Below are positions 25,876-37,552 of a DNA stretch of 64,000 nt, one piece after another. Position 1 is the first letter of the stretch. Each line of letters starts with the position of its first letter. The translations under genes were made by a program, and so were the position numbers. Below the pieces are notes generated by a model. It did not search any database and was not told the origin of the DNA. It saw only the letters and a program-made list of their open reading frames with translations. Location of the stretch: the NCBI GenBank assembly GCA_004352715.1, contig SCFE01000017.1, positions 2,086,572 through 2,150,571 of the forward strand, in the 5' to 3' direction. Source of the stretch: Hofstenia miamia (lineage: Eukaryota; Xenacoelomorpha; Acoela).

Positions 25876-27291
25876 GATTTGCAAAGAGTTAGATGGCATG
25901 GGCTCTCCGGGTCCGTCCCCTGTGCTTAATCAGTGGGAAAGAGTGCTAGACTTACTATACACATATTATATTATCACTCTTTCCTGCAAGGTGGCGCTTG
26001 TTTTAAAGAAAATACTCAACGTTGACTTGACAGCTATTAATACCCACCGGCTACATTATGAGAATGATTTACATTGCAATAGAAGATTTCGCGTTCTTAT
26101 TCTTACTCATTATTGGACACTTAATATCATTAAATGTCTAAAATGTAGACAAACAATACGCCAGCTGCTACGCTGAAATATTTTTAAACAATGCTAATAG
26201 AAATGAAAAAATCTGATTACTTATTGTTACAACATATAAAGCGTATAGATAATATAGCATTATTTATTTTCTGGTCCCTTAACTTATTACAAAAATGCAA
26301 TTCTAAATAAATAATGCCTTGAACTCCAGCAATCACCTCTCTTTTCCACGAATTTCCTTAAGAAACACAAAATAGTTAATACCATGCATTATATAATGAG
26401 ATGGTTTGTAAGTTAAAATATCACTCATTCATGACATGTTGATAAAAAATGCGTAAGTAGAAAAATACATACAGTATAAAGAATCCACCATTGTAAACCG
26501 CAGTTATCAATTTGTGTAAAATCGTGAACAATTTAAGAGCATTGCATGTTGCCTTGGATCTGTCCAATCAGATTAAGGGTGATTATTCCATTTTTGTGGT
26601 TACAATTAGCAAGATTTGTTTAGTGGATGCTTGTGATCAGAGAACTGGTTGTTTACCAGGTTCAATAACAGATGTGTTTATCGCAGTGTTGAGCAGAAGC
26701 GTGTTGTTTCAAGTTAATAAGCTCCATGCGGCAACAATCCTGTTGAGATTGAATTATTTCAGGAGGGTTGTATATTTGCATTCTCTATTAAATTACATTA
26801 TCTTTAGTTTGGAAAATGATTTCGTTTGCCAATTGCAAGCCTACGAAGTTATTCATTTGTTAATTATGTCAGTGGAGGGATTAGAATGCTAATGGGCTAC
26901 TTTGTATGATACTGAACTTTAATACTTTAAATGGGTATTTACTTTTAAGAGCGCGCTGAAGCATAACTACGGATATCGTCCGCTTTTTGCCAGCAGTTTT
27001 AAATTGCATTTATTAAACAAATCTTATATTTGATACATGAACGTTATAGATATATACATCACGTACCAGCTCTGCTCAAAAATTGAATTTAATTTAATGG
27101 AAAAAAATTTCGTTAAAATTCATTAATGGAAATATGTGGAAAATGAAAAATTAATTATAGCGCGTAATGGAAAATTATTTTTCATTTTATAAGCACATAT
27201 GATAATGCAGAAATTTATTAATTTCATTGTTTTTTACATCAAATTCTTCATATATTTGCGAAGTGTGTAATTAAGTTGACCCAGTATTACT
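25876..27291. other. Stretch with one unassigned open frame
   Basis: A plus-strand frame at 26512-26892 (126 codons) is longer than most chance frames and has mixed hydrophobic composition with several Cys. It has no motif I recognise and no visible splice context. The rest shows nothing. Confidence 0.35.
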
Positions 27292-27294
27292 TTA

Positions 27295-27443
27295 GGCCAC
27301 GGTTAGACTAGTGATTGGTTCAAAAGAACGCGCACGATTTCTTTATGATCGGCACATCGCTAATTATCTAGAGTGGTTAGACACGCGATTCAATCAAAAT
27401 GTGACAGATCACTTTTGAACCAATCACTAGTCTAACCGTGGCC
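27295..27443. repeat. 149-bp MITE with 32-bp perfect arms and TTA duplication
   Basis: The arms begin GGCCACGGTTAGACTAGTGA and are identical inverted repeats for 32 bases. TTA flanks each end (27292-27294 and 27444-27446), the 3-bp duplication typical of PIF/Harbinger-type elements. The unit could fold into a near-complete hairpin. It sits immediately against the left end of the larger element at 27446. Confidence 0.8.
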
Positions 27444-28079
27444 TTAAGTAGCGTACACACAACTTTGCGCGCAACGCGCAACCTTTCTTGATTTAATGAG
27501 GCGCACAAGAAGAGCTGTGTGTACGCAATTCCAACTTTGTTGTAAACCTAATTTGAAGAGTTAAATTAGTTCTACTTTTGCGCACAACGTATTCGTGATT
27601 TAATTAGGCGCACAACAAAAATTGGAAGTGGGTACAGTATGCAGTTCCAACTTTGCGCATATAAAAATTAAAGTTTGAATTTAATAAAAAGTAATTGGGA
27701 GTAATTTATATTCTAAAGTATTTAATTGGAAATAATTGAGTTTTCCAAGTAAATATAAAAATTTGATTGAATTTTAACCAATTAAAGCGAATATAATTGG
27801 GAATAACTGAAACTTACAATTACGTTTATAAATAAGCAAATTTAAACCAATTAAAATGAAAATAGCAGAAAAATTTTTGTAAACAACAATATGAAACATA
27901 ATTTAAACATTCAAGTATATTCTTATTATACATTATTTTGAAAAAATTTAAAATTTATATTTGATATTTGTAATACATTCACAGAGACAACACTATAGGC
28001 CTATACTCAAGTTTAAAACACTACAAATTTAATTCCAGAAAATTCGGACAAAGTAAAAAGTAATTATTTGAACAGACAA

Positions 28080-29450
28080 CCGGTTCTTTTAATTACTCGC
28101 ATGGAACGCTAGAAAAAGTATAGATGTTTAATACAATCTTCCATACCTCCGACTCTATAGGTTTACCATCAAACTTTTTTATTAAACAAAGTTTTTCATC
28201 GTTTGTTTGGATTAAACACATAATTCTTGCAGGCAAATTATTGTTTTCAATTGAGAACACAAAATAAGAATAGTCATGCCTTCTAGAGAGATTTGTAATT
28301 GTACAGTTGTAACCATTTACAATCGCATCATTAAGCGATTCTTTCGAAATGTTTTTGTTCCGATAATCTACGTGTTAAAAAAGAAAATTGTACAAAATGG
28401 TCATAGTACTTTTGCGGCAAAAAATCTTCAAGCACGGATATGCCATAGAACAAAATAAAGCTTCAAATTCCGATGCCTTGTATTTACTTAGCATAGTAAA
28501 GGATCGCGGAGTTCGTGTGATAAAAGTTGGAGGGCGAATATTTAACAGTTTTTTAATCTAAAATGGATCTCTTTCACACAAGATAGTAGTCTCTGTTTGT
28601 ATTTCTTACAAACCATATATTTGCTAACATATATCTCATGACGCCAAGTAATACACTATGTTGATATTCTGGGCAAAGCCAAAGCATAAATCAAAATATG
28701 GTAGCTTATACAAACAAATGTAGCCCTTGATACCAAAGCTTGGTATTTTAGTACGCCTAGCAATTCTTGCAATCGATTTTCACTTGAAACATCGAAGTTC
28801 ATAATATATCCTCTGTTCTTGCTTATAGAACTTTCTCTCGTCCTACACCAACCGCAACCATAGAATGCATTGAAAGTAATCATGTTCTGGACAGCAGCAC
28901 GAGCAGGTAAATCTGCTACACAAGATGTAACATAAACAAAGCAGTTAAAAATTTTATTGTTAAGTGATAACATAATTCAATCGTTAGCTAAAGAACTTAA
29001 AGCATCTACTGCAGGTCTAAATAATCACAGCAATCTGAAATAAAACCAGATTGTTATATCATTACCGAAAAGTCTTTACGCAATTTATAAAATGAATAAA
29101 ACGATTTTTTTTTGCAAAACATTCGGATTTGGTACAATATTTGAAACAAAATAGAGAATGGTAATTGCGGAATCTTTAGATAGACTTTTTCTAAGTAAAA
29201 CGTAAAAAAATAGCACAAAATCCAATAGTTTTAAGGAAGAATCTTCGTAAAGTGAATCATTTAAATGTTCCCAATTACAACGATTTGCATTATCACCTCC
29301 TGAAAAATGACTCTCGCTTTTCCCGAAATGTTTATTGAAGTATCAACTTCTGAGGGAACTTCTTCAAAGCTGTCAAAGAACATTTCAGGTTCTGTTTCAG
29401 TATCACTTTGATTAAAATTTACAGACTGCAGTGAATCATTATAACTAAAT
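28080..29450 (-). pseudogene. CMC (CACTA-like) transposase remnant
   Basis: Minus-strand translation in several frames gives an acidic N-terminal tract (about 29300-29450), then DLPARAAVQ followed by FNAFYGCGWCR (about 28835-28915), HSVLLGVMRYMLANIW (about 28614-28665) and RTPRSFTMLSKYKASEFEAL (about 28450-28520). These match in order the D-PARA---N---GC-WC, H--LLGV-R--L--W and PRS---KA-E blocks of metazoan CMC/EnSpm-type transposases. Only the 105-codon piece at 28656-28973 stays open. Stops and frameshifts elsewhere show a dead copy. Naming at superfamily level is from memory of conserved blocks and is moderately sure. Confidence 0.6.
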
Positions 29451-29619
29451 AATGAAAATTCCGAAGAATTAGATACATTTGTTTGGACGGTACTGCGGGA
29501 GCATACAATCGTACAAAGTTAGACCTTACATGTCTGCTTTCCGAGCAATGAGTTGCTTTTGGTGCTTCCTCATCATCAGCATAATTTTTCTATTATTTTT
29601 TTTGCGTTTTTGTATTCAT

Positions 29620-30194
29620 TTGTTTTTCTATTTATTTGTTTTGTGATTTTTGTTAAACTCCAATTATTCATAATGTTTTTATTTATTCCTCAGAAAAGGT
29701 ATATATTTAATTATATTTGAAATGTGTTATTGAAAAATCAATATAAAAAGTAATTGAAAATTTCATAAAAAGTTTATTATGTTCAATTCCCAATTAAAAT
29801 CTATTATAAATTCAATTAAGTTTCAATTAGTTTCCAATTAATGAACCAATTATAATTGGGCCAATTACAATTTTTCCATGAGTGGTGTGAACTTTTAATT
29901 CAGATANTTGTTTTTCTATTTATTTGTTTTGTGATTTTTGTTAAACTCCAATTATTCATAATGTTTTTATTTATTCCTCAGAAAAGGTATATATTTAATT
30001 ATATTTGAAATGTGTTATTGAAAAATCAATATAAAAAGTAATTGAAAATTTCATAAAAAGTTTATTATGTTCAATTCCCAATTAAAATCTATTATAAATT
30101 CAATTAAGTCTCAATTAGTTTCCGATTAATGAACCAATTATAATTGGGCCAATTACAATTTTTCCATGAGTGGTGTGAACTTTTAATTCAGATA
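29620..30194. repeat. 287-bp tandem duplicate split by a single N
   Basis: 29620-29906 and 29908-30194 are the same sequence apart from a few substitutions (for example AAGTTTCAATT versus AAGTCTCAATT). The N at 29907 lies exactly between them. This is what two unmerged haplotype contig ends would look like. Confidence 0.8.
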
Positions 30195-30927
30195 TTACTA
30201 TTTTTTCTTTTCTCACAGAGAAAAAATTTAACCGCGCATTATTATTTACATAACTAATAAAAATTACGCAAAATCCTTTCAAAACGAGGTCTTCTCTTTC
30301 CTCAGACTGCTTGATTATATTGGATGTAGTGCATTTTACTGGTAGATTTAGTTTTTAAAAATGGCACTAAATATAACAACCAAAAAGTTGCGCACAAAGT
30401 TGTAAGTGTGTACGCACAATAATTTTGCTGTGAAATTTATAATTACCCAAAAAGTTGTCACAAAGTTGGAAGTGTGTACGCAAAATATTTTTGCGGTAAA
30501 CTTTATAATTACCTAAAAAGTTGGGCGCAAATTTGTAAGTGTGTACACTACTTCAGATTTACATTCTAAAACACTGTAGAATACACTATCAAAAAGTGAG
30601 TATCAATGGCAATTATTTCCGTGTTTCAAACTGCATTGTTGCATCAAGTTGCAATGACATTTTGACAGGTAACATTGTCGAACCATCAAAATGAAAATTG
30701 CTAGAAAAGAACAGTGACAGAATTCACAGTAATTCACTTGCTGTGATTGGTAAATGTGCATTGATCCCAAAAATATCTTGTGTATAGACAGTGGGACAAT
30801 GCTTGTAATAAAAAGTAGCTCTGAAAAGTGTCAAGGATAAGTGATTTGACTTGATTGCTTAAGAATAGGAAAAGACAATTTTACAAAGTTATAAAACAAT
30901 TGCAATAATTGAGTTCAAAAAAATTAA

Positions 30928-32124
30928 GGTGGTCCTATACTAAAAGAAAGAAACGCCATGTTTTCTTTTCAAAGTTAAGTTTTAATTGTTTATTTGTTTG
31001 AAAATGAATGAAAATTTTAAAAAAAAATATGTAATTTTCAAAATTTACTGTCTGGTCCTGCTTTTACGAACCAAATCGGTCTATTTTAAGGATATTGTGG
31101 TGCGGCCAATAACTTAAATTGACTGAGAGTTTTAAAATAAAAATTTACACAAGTATTCCATTTATAAATATGCACTTACTGTACTAAAAACAAACTCAAA
31201 GAGTGTATACTTATTTTTTTATGGAAAAAAAGTATCTGGTCCTGAAATTACGCAAATTTTTGAAGGTCATTTATTACGTAAACAACCTATAAAATAATTT
31301 TCAATAATCAGATCAAGAAGATTTTAGTACAGTAAGTTGATGTTATGAATTTTAACACTCATACAAAATTTCAAGTCAATCAGACTTCTATTTCAAAAGT
31401 TATTGATCGCACCATTTCAAAAATTAGCAATTCTAAGAAAACTACGTTTTAAGCAAAAAAAACACTTTCATTTGTAAATGTTTTACTTTCTCAATAAAAA
31501 TAGCAAGGTTTGAAAGTACAATTTTCCGACAACAATNTTTTTTATGGAAAAAAAGTATCTAGTCCTGAAATTACGCAAATTTTTGAAGGTAATTTATTAC
31601 GTAAACAACCTATAAAATAATTTTCAATAATCAGATCAAAAAGATTTTAGTACAGTAAGTTGATGTTATGAATTTTAACACTCATACAAAATTTCAAGTC
31701 AATCAGACTTCTATTTCAAAAGTTATTGATCGCACCATTTCAAAAATTAGCAATTCTAAGAAAACTATGTTTTAAGCAAAAAATCCCCTTCATTTAATAT
31801 TTTTTTGGTATTTGATCAATTTAACCTCAAAAAATTTTTTTCTTTCATATTATATCTCCTAAATAATAGAATAAGCAAAAATGATTTAATAAATAGGGAA
31901 ATGAATTCTTTAAAAAAAAGTTAAGAAAGAAAAAAAGAAAAAAAACACAAAGAAGTATGTGAAATTAAATTTTAAGTGTCACATATTAAAATTACTTTTA
32001 AACTAATATATATAATTCTTCATGAAAAAATAGCTATGCCAGCAGTTAACAGATAGTTGATAGTATGTAAAACAACCTAAATAAAACAATTGAAAATTTT
32101 GACATTTTTTAGTATAGGACCACC
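30928..32124. mobile_element. 1.2-kb non-coding element in TTAA (piggyBac-type)
   Basis: TTAA flanks the element at 30924-30927 and 32125-32128. The terminal inverted repeats are GGTGGTCCTATACTAAA on the left and its perfect complement on the right. The interior is AT-rich with no transposase, and part of it is doubled around the N at 31537. TTAA points to piggyBac, although a TA duplication inside TTAA (Tc1/mariner-type) cannot be excluded. Confidence 0.7.
31215..31784. repeat. Direct duplicate flanking the N at 31537
   Basis: 31215-31460 and 31538-31784 match except for a few substitutions (GTATCTGGTCC versus GTATCTAGTCC; AAGGTCATTT versus AAGGTAATTT). The second copy begins immediately after the N. 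It is read as an unmerged contig overlap. Confidence 0.75.
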
Positions 32125-32180
32125 TTAATTCTTCATCTGCATAATTTACATAGGTTTTGCGTGTTTCACTTTGCTTTAAA

Positions 32181-32401
32181 ATGGGTGCGCAAACACCCCA
32201 AAATATCCGTAATTTAATCATAAAATTACACCTCGAAAAAAATTCGAAAGCACAAATTTCCCGGACTTTGGGAATTCCACGCACAACAGTACGACGTATT
32301 ATTCAGATTTTTGAAAAAGCCGGTAGAAAAGAGCCACTTTGTCAACCAGGGCACCCGCCTAAATGCTCCCCCCGATCCATGTCTTTGCTGGGAAAGTTAT
32401 C
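32181..32401 (+). pseudogene. Tc1-like transposase, N-terminal helix-turn-helix fragment
   Basis: The open frame from the Met at 32181 encodes the paired-like DNA-binding start of Tc1-type transposases. LIIKLHLEKNSKAQISRTLG is the first helix-turn-helix, with IPRTTVRRIIQIFEKAGR as its recognition helix. The frame is cut at the N at 32402 and passes into a TA microsatellite, so the catalytic part is absent. Known role of this domain: binding of the element's inverted repeats. Whether the break is biological or from assembly cannot be decided. Confidence 0.75.
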
Positions 32402-32402
32402 N

Positions 32403-32411
32403 AATGTCTCT

Positions 32412-32458
<47 letters not shown>

Positions 32459-32607
32459 TGGTGTGCGAGGCGACCCGTGGCCTGTGGACTCGGGCGGACC
32501 ACGGATGGATTAAAACTTAACGGGTGTGCCACGCGCTGGCACAGAGAAAAAAAATAAAAGTATTGTAAGCCTATTCTTTTTACTATATCTCAAAACACAA
32601 TGTCTCT

Positions 32608-32652
<45 letters not shown>
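32403..32652. repeat. Two (TA)n tracts in a duplicated context
   Basis: Long TA runs occur at about 32414-32456 and 32610-32652. Both are preceded by AATGTCTCTGTT and followed by GTGGTGTGCG. The first copy starts right after the N at 32402, so one copy may be an assembly duplicate. Confidence 0.7.
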
Positions 32653-32654
<2 letters not shown>

Positions 32655-32882
32655 GTGTGCGTTCTAATATATTTTAGCCGGATTGCTTGAAATTTACTTG
32701 CAATCGAACATGTCTTTGAGGTGCCGCCAGGCGTTTATGTACATGTATTATATTTGCATGTTACTGTACAAGTTGTGATTAGTCTCCAAAGAAAGAAGAA
32801 CAGTTTCTCGCTGAACATCGTTCTGAGCGAAAATGATGATTGGAGGTATTGATCGAAAAGTGACCGAAGAAACGAACAGTGT

Positions 32883-33218
32883 TTGCCAAAAATGGAACCA
32901 ACTGATATGTGTTTTCATCGGCCTACATTTCTGTATGAGGATTCTGAAGATCAAGCCGAAGATGATATGGATTTGAAATGGAAAGTACCCGTAATTGCCT
33001 TATCATTTCCTCGGGATTCAAATTTTGTTCAAGGAAGTGGTACTCGAAATCGGATACCTTTACCAACCGTGGCAAAAATGTGCGATTGTTTTGGTGTGTC
33101 TGATAGATGTGCAGCTGGGCTTGTGACATCGACACTCTATCAGACCAGTTTTGTAAATGAAAATGACCAATCAGAGTAGAGAACCGATCGAAAAAGACAA
33201 AAATATCGTCGAAAGTTA
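32883..33218 (+). pseudogene. Unidentified animal protein, 5' part of split gene
   Basis: The 98-codon frame has a segment IPLPTVAKMCDCFGVSDRCA (about 33054-33113) followed by a basic RTDRKRQKYRRK tract after a stop at 33177. I recall this arrangement, a conserved GVSDR block and then a DRSKIRR-like tract, from uncharacterised invertebrate proteins often found near transposons. I cannot name a function. The frame is interrupted after the codons for RKL at 33211-33218 by a 1998-bp insertion and resumes at 35217. Confidence 0.5.
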
Positions 33219-35216
33219 TACCCTGTTTACACGTTACATAAGACAGATCTGTCTCCAATTATCTCAAAACATATGTAGCTTGTGAACACCCAAAACATAA
33301 GACATACGAACTCTCGAGTAGGGTAATTATAAAACAGATGTAGATCAATAATTTTGATTTTATTGTATGTCTTCTGTAATGCCGTCACCGTATAAATATA
33401 AACCCTAAATCATAAGACATATATGTTTTTGACTGCAGTTATTTAATTATTTTTTGGAAGCAAAATAGCAGTAATTTTGACGTATTAAATTAATAATAAA
33501 TTATTAATCATATATTTTTTAGTATTTGATCCGATTTTCATAATTGAAAATAATATTTTTTTTCAATTACACATGCATATTTAAACATTACTTGTGCATT
33601 TTAGATAAATCCTAACCTATAAAAATTTTAAATTATTTTGAAATTAGCAGAAACATTTGGATACATGCAACAATGACGAAAACACCACTGTATATAGTGA
33701 ATCATCATCTTACAACTGGAGATAGTAAATTTCTTTGTTATTGCATTTGTTTAAATAATGTTTGTTCAAGACCATTAATAGAAACTACAATGACTGACAC
33801 TGAAGAAGAATGTTGTGTTGCGAAACTGTCCACTACCGTAATCTAGGGTAGGGCACGGACAAAGTTGTACGGGCACGGGCCTGCATACGTGCTTTGAACT
33901 TTGTTGTTCAAAGATATTAATTCCTAAAACGATTTGTTTGAAGTAGATTAAGTCAATTGATGGATACGTATTTTGTATCTATCAATTTTATATATCTATT
34001 TATGCATATGCATTTCGTGAAAAATTAACCTTTATGTACATTTACACCAAAAATTACAGCATACCACATTATATAATACACTGAGTCACATAAAATTAAC
34101 TGTATTATTCAAAATCAGGGAGTTTATTTAGGGCCCTGTGAGTACTCGAAGTCGACTCGAGGTCCAAAAACTTAACTCGACATTTCGAGTACCCGAACTC
34201 AACTCGATATTTGCTTCAATTTCCTCTATTTTCCTTCCATGATTACCTATAATGTCGAAGAATCCAAGAAACATTTATAATTTACCCTAAATTGTAAGTC
34301 TTAATATAATTCTAACTCGACTCGAACTCGCGAGTTAGGATTCCAACTCGACTCGAATAAAAAATGTCAAATCGCAGGGGCCTAAGTTTATTTCACTGTC
34401 ACTTTCTGATATTGCATTAATGTGTAAATGGTGACTTAAGAATCGTAAGTTATGGACTTATGACGCTCAATATCATTTGAATTGTTTTAATGTAATATAT
34501 TTATTTTGCAAAGTCATACTAGAAGTGTGATGTACTACTATGATAGAAAAAAATTACATATTTTCACCGGTTGATGTGTTGTCAATTATTGCGATAAATT
34601 AGTAGAACTTCTTCCGGAAATGAGACTCATGTATCACCTATGTACTTAATTTGGTTTTTGAAGTAAACATTCATTGATAGACTGTTATGAATGTTAAGCT
34701 ATTTTAGTAAAGAAACATTTAGCTATACGGATATAACGGGCTTAGGATACTGGCACAGACAAACCGACGGGCCTATTTTCCTAATTTCAATTAATTTAAA
34801 TTGTTTATGGTCCAATTTATCTGTAAGCAAATTTATCTAAAATGCACACGTTATGTTTAAATATGCATATGTAATTGAAAAAAATAGTATTTTCAATTAT
34901 GAAAATCGGATCAAATACTAAAAAATGTATGATTAATAATTTATTATTAATTTAATACGTCAAAATTACTGCTATTTTGCTTCCATAAAATAATTTAATA
35001 TCTGCAGTCAAAAACATATATGTCTTATGATTTAGTGTTTATACGGTCACAGCGTGACAGAAGACATACAATAAAATCAAAATTATTTGATCTACATCTG
35101 TTTTATAATTACGCTACTTGAGAGTTTGTATGTCTTATGTTTTGGGTGTTTACACGCTACATATGTCTTGAGATAATTGGAGACAGATCTGTCTTATGTC
35201 GCGTGTAAACAGGGTA
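33219..35216. mobile_element. 1998-bp long-inverted-repeat element with TTA duplication
   Basis: The ends are TACCCTGTTTACACG and its complement, extending into inverted arms of about 370 bp (33219-33600 and 34838-35216) with few mismatches. TTA lies directly outside at 33216-33218 and 35217-35219. Removing the element and one TTA rejoins the surrounding reading frame exactly, which proves the ends. The interior encodes nothing and holds a nested hAT MITE. The 3-bp TTA duplication suggests a PIF/Harbinger-like mobiliser; the long arms give it a foldback character. Confidence 0.85.
34129..34384. repeat. 256-bp hAT-type MITE nested in the TTA element
   Basis: AGTTTATT is repeated exactly at 34121-34128 and 34385-34392, an 8-bp target duplication. 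The inverted ends are TAGGGCCCTGTGA on the left and TAGGCCCCTGCGA as complement of the right. The interior is rich in ACTCGACTCG words. It is non-coding. A shorter relative lies at 20682. Confidence 0.85.
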
Positions 35217-35440
35217 TTACTCTCACTTCATGAAAGTGCTACATTTGAAGCACTGTACTTTGATGGTTGAAGAGATGCAACCCAGTCACGTACTTTTTAC
35301 GAATAATTGGACAGATACTATCTGATCGCTATCAAAGAAGAACATAATGTTCTTGTTGGTGATCCTGCATCCTTACCTTTGTATTTTTATGAATGGTTTC
35401 TTTTTCCAGGTGCCTTCCAGAATTTTGAATTAAAGTTGTA
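35217..35440 (+). pseudogene. Unidentified animal protein, 3' part of split gene
   Basis: In frame with the 5' part once the insertion is removed, this piece encodes LSLHESATFEALYFDG (about 35217-35270), then after a stop and shift a segment like IKEEHNVLVGDPASLPLY (about 35325-35385). The order YFDG then EEH-VLV-DP fits the same uncharacterised family as the 5' part. Several stops in both halves show decay independent of the insertion. Confidence 0.5.
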
Positions 35441-35463
35441 GACAGTGTAATGCGAAAGAATGC

Positions 35464-35504
<41 letters not shown>

Positions 35505-35520
35505 CATATGTATATATGTT
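35464..35520. repeat. (TA)n microsatellite
   Basis: Near-perfect TA repeat from 35464 to about 35501, continuing as CATACATATG to 35520. Confidence 0.9.
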
Positions 35521-36240
35521 TTTAATGAAATATAATTTTAGTGTAAAAACAGTTTTTTGAATGTAGCTGATTATAATAAGCAGCTGTAATTGATGGTCGT
35601 GGATATTTCTCCCGGTTCTTCAACAAAGTAGGGATATCTTCGACTTGTTCTTGCCTTTCCAATGCTGCTGCAAGATATACTTTATTTCAAACTGCTCGCA
35701 GACTAATTATTTTTGGACGGAGGGTTGGTGTCTGCATGTTGAAACAATTCTCTCTTTACGAAAAAAGAAATGTTGAAAAACTAATGTAATATCAATAGAC
35801 ATTTTGTCTGAAACTTCTTGTAAAAAATTTTCTAAATGATTTGTGCTTTAAAAAATCTGTTATTAAAAGCAGGCTGTGTATCCAATTGGGTGTATATGTA
35901 TACCGATGTCTCGGACACTAATACAAAATTCTATATTTCAATGTGGGCTTATAGTGGTGAAAGCTATTTTTGGGTGAACAAAAGCTCTACTTTAAGTCAA
36001 TCAGAGTGTTTCTTAAGTACTTTGGAAAAAGTTGTTATGGACTGAAATTCTCTAATATTAAGCGTCTAATGCACAAAGTATAAGTCTTTCGTTTCCATCT
36101 CTAATTCTTTCTGAAGAACCTTTTTATGATCTAAATGTGTGACTACTTTCTAGAGAATTGTTATTTAGTACTGAACATGATTTTCGCAGTTAATAGGAGA
36201 TATAATGTTTTTAGAGGTAAAATCACTATTTTAATACAAA
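35521..36240. other. Spacer before the retroelement cluster
   Basis: No gene recognised. A 69-codon frame at 35836-36045 lacks motifs. The sequence changes abruptly near 36245 to strongly T-rich DNA that matches the minus-strand retroelement. Confidence 0.45.
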
Positions 36241-36948
36241 CACTTTTTCCACGCCCTTTGCATGTGTTGTCATCTCTATGGTTTTCACTTGTTTATATAA
36301 ATTGATGGCTATACACGGATCTACCATCAGTCTGCAATAGGCTACCCAGTAATCGATTTGGAAATCTAGGTGAATTAATTCCGCGACCTTCAATTCTGTA
36401 GTTATTTTCTTCCATAGGAACACGTTTTCGAATTGTATTTGTAGATCTATCAGGAATGGTGGTAGTTCTTCAATCATAGTTCTCTCAATGATTACCACAC
36501 TTTTGCCCTGCACTCTTGCCATTCTTAACATTTGATCTAACTGTTTCTCCAGATTTTTGTTGTATTCTTTCTCCTTTAGGATATGAATAATCTTTAAGTT
36601 ATCTTTGTCAATGTTAATTTCTGGTATTTTTGCGATTTGTTCTATGTATGCCATGATTGCTTGGGCTGTTTCTAGTGTGAAGTTCTCGTCAAACATGACA
36701 TGAATTGTGCTGCGCATATATGGTCGTTCTACTGTTTCGTCTAATTCTCTTTGATAACTTATGATCATGTTGACCATTGGTCTTTTCTGCGCATCTAGTA
36801 CTATCGGTAAATTGCTGCCCTCTGTCTTTGCTATCTTTAAAATGTGACTTTTTGTTTCTGGTGACAGTTTCTGGTATGCATTCTTTCTCATTTTCATCAT
36901 TCCCATAAAGTAGGGGTGCAGGGTTTCCCTGTCTATTTTCCACATCAT
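36226..36948 (-). CDS. Gypsy-element ORF3, partial (inverted copy)
   Basis: A 240-codon frame is open without stops. It is homologous to the plus-strand ORF3 of copy B (48660-49380), sharing for example DRETLHPYFMGMMKMRKNAY and ENFTLETAQAIMAYIEQI-type stretches with scattered substitutions. The product is hydrophilic and rich in Glu, Lys, Ile and Met, with no signal peptide or membrane segment. I do not recognise the family. Homology begins upstream at 37176, with one in-frame stop at 36964-36966. Homology to ORF3 stops abruptly near 36245, where the element is truncated into unrelated DNA, so the last few codons are not element sequence. It lies downstream of an integrase frame on the same strand. 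Confidence 0.65.
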   Translation of the reverse strand: MMWKIDRETLHPYFMGMMKMRKNAYQKLSPETKSHILKIAKTEGSNLPIVLDAQKRPMVNMIISYQRELDETVERPYMRSTIHVMFDENFTLETAQAIMAYIEQIAKIPEINIDKDNLKIIHILKEKEYNKNLEKQLDQMLRMARVQGKSVVIIERTMIEELPPFLIDLQIQFENVFLWKKITTELKVAELIHLDFQIDYWVAYCRLMVDPCIAINLYKQVKTIEMTTHAKGVEKVFVLK

Positions 36949-36963
36949 TTTCTCTCTATCTTT

Positions 36964-37552
36964 TTAGTGCACTGTCCTTTCTGATGTGCTTTCAGAGGGG
37001 GCATGTGGCTGTGTAATCTGTAGTGGTCTACTGGTGCTCAGCTCACCATCAAGTGAGTCCATGCTGATGGTTTCCACTGAGTCGCCCTCAAATTGGCTCA
37101 TGGTTGACACTTTCAGCAATTTACTGACTGAGGGTTCCATTGATCTGTCAGCCTCAAATTGCTTCCATATATGCATGATTCTTTGCCCACTTTCACCTTC
37201 CCCTGGAACTCCAATCGTCGCACTGCCCTCGAATCAGCAAGGTGGACTGGAAGGAAAGTTGTGCTGCATTTCACCAGTTCTCTGCATGCCCTCAAGTCAG
37301 TGGTGCAGGTCTCTAGGATGTTCACTGGTTCTCTGCTTGCCCTAGAATCAGAGGTGCAGATCTCCAGCAGGAGATCCATTGTGTCTTTTTGTCTCTCTGC
37401 CCTTGAATCAGCATTGGGGACTACTTGGACGCCTTCTCACTCTGCGACTTTGATTAGTTGTGGGTTGGTTCTCATCCCTTCTGTTTTCCATTGAATGTCT
37501 GGTTCAAGATTTCCTTCATATTCTCCTCTGTGGGTTTGACAATGTCATCTCC
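36964..37552 (-). other. Integrase-ORF3 spacer with repeated RA-x-RE peptide units
   Basis: This minus-strand segment links integrase to ORF3. The frame at 37113-37379 encodes SDSRASRE, TDLRACRE and a similar ADSRAV unit. At the DNA level each repeats the word TGATTYNAGGGCA. The same series lies in copy B at 48206-48400. The ORF3 frame starts inside it (Met at 37176), so the two frames overlap. Confidence 0.5.

Larger units (their letters stand above)
27446..30553. mobile_element. 3.1-kb CACTA/CMC-like element with repeated subterminal motif
   Basis: The ends are inverted: AAGTAGCGTACACAC on the left, and AAGTAGTGTACACAC as complement of the right. Several copies of a motif like GTTGGAAGTGTGTACGCA lie near each end (about 27450-27660 and 30385-30550), the usual layout of transposase-binding sites in this group. 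The centre holds a degraded minus-strand transposase. No clear target duplication was found. About 290 bp of the length is an assembly duplication. Confidence 0.6.

Noticed and set aside
25736-26176. 146-codon open frame
   Set aside because: It starts inside a non-coding MITE arm and crosses its target duplication, so it cannot be an old gene.
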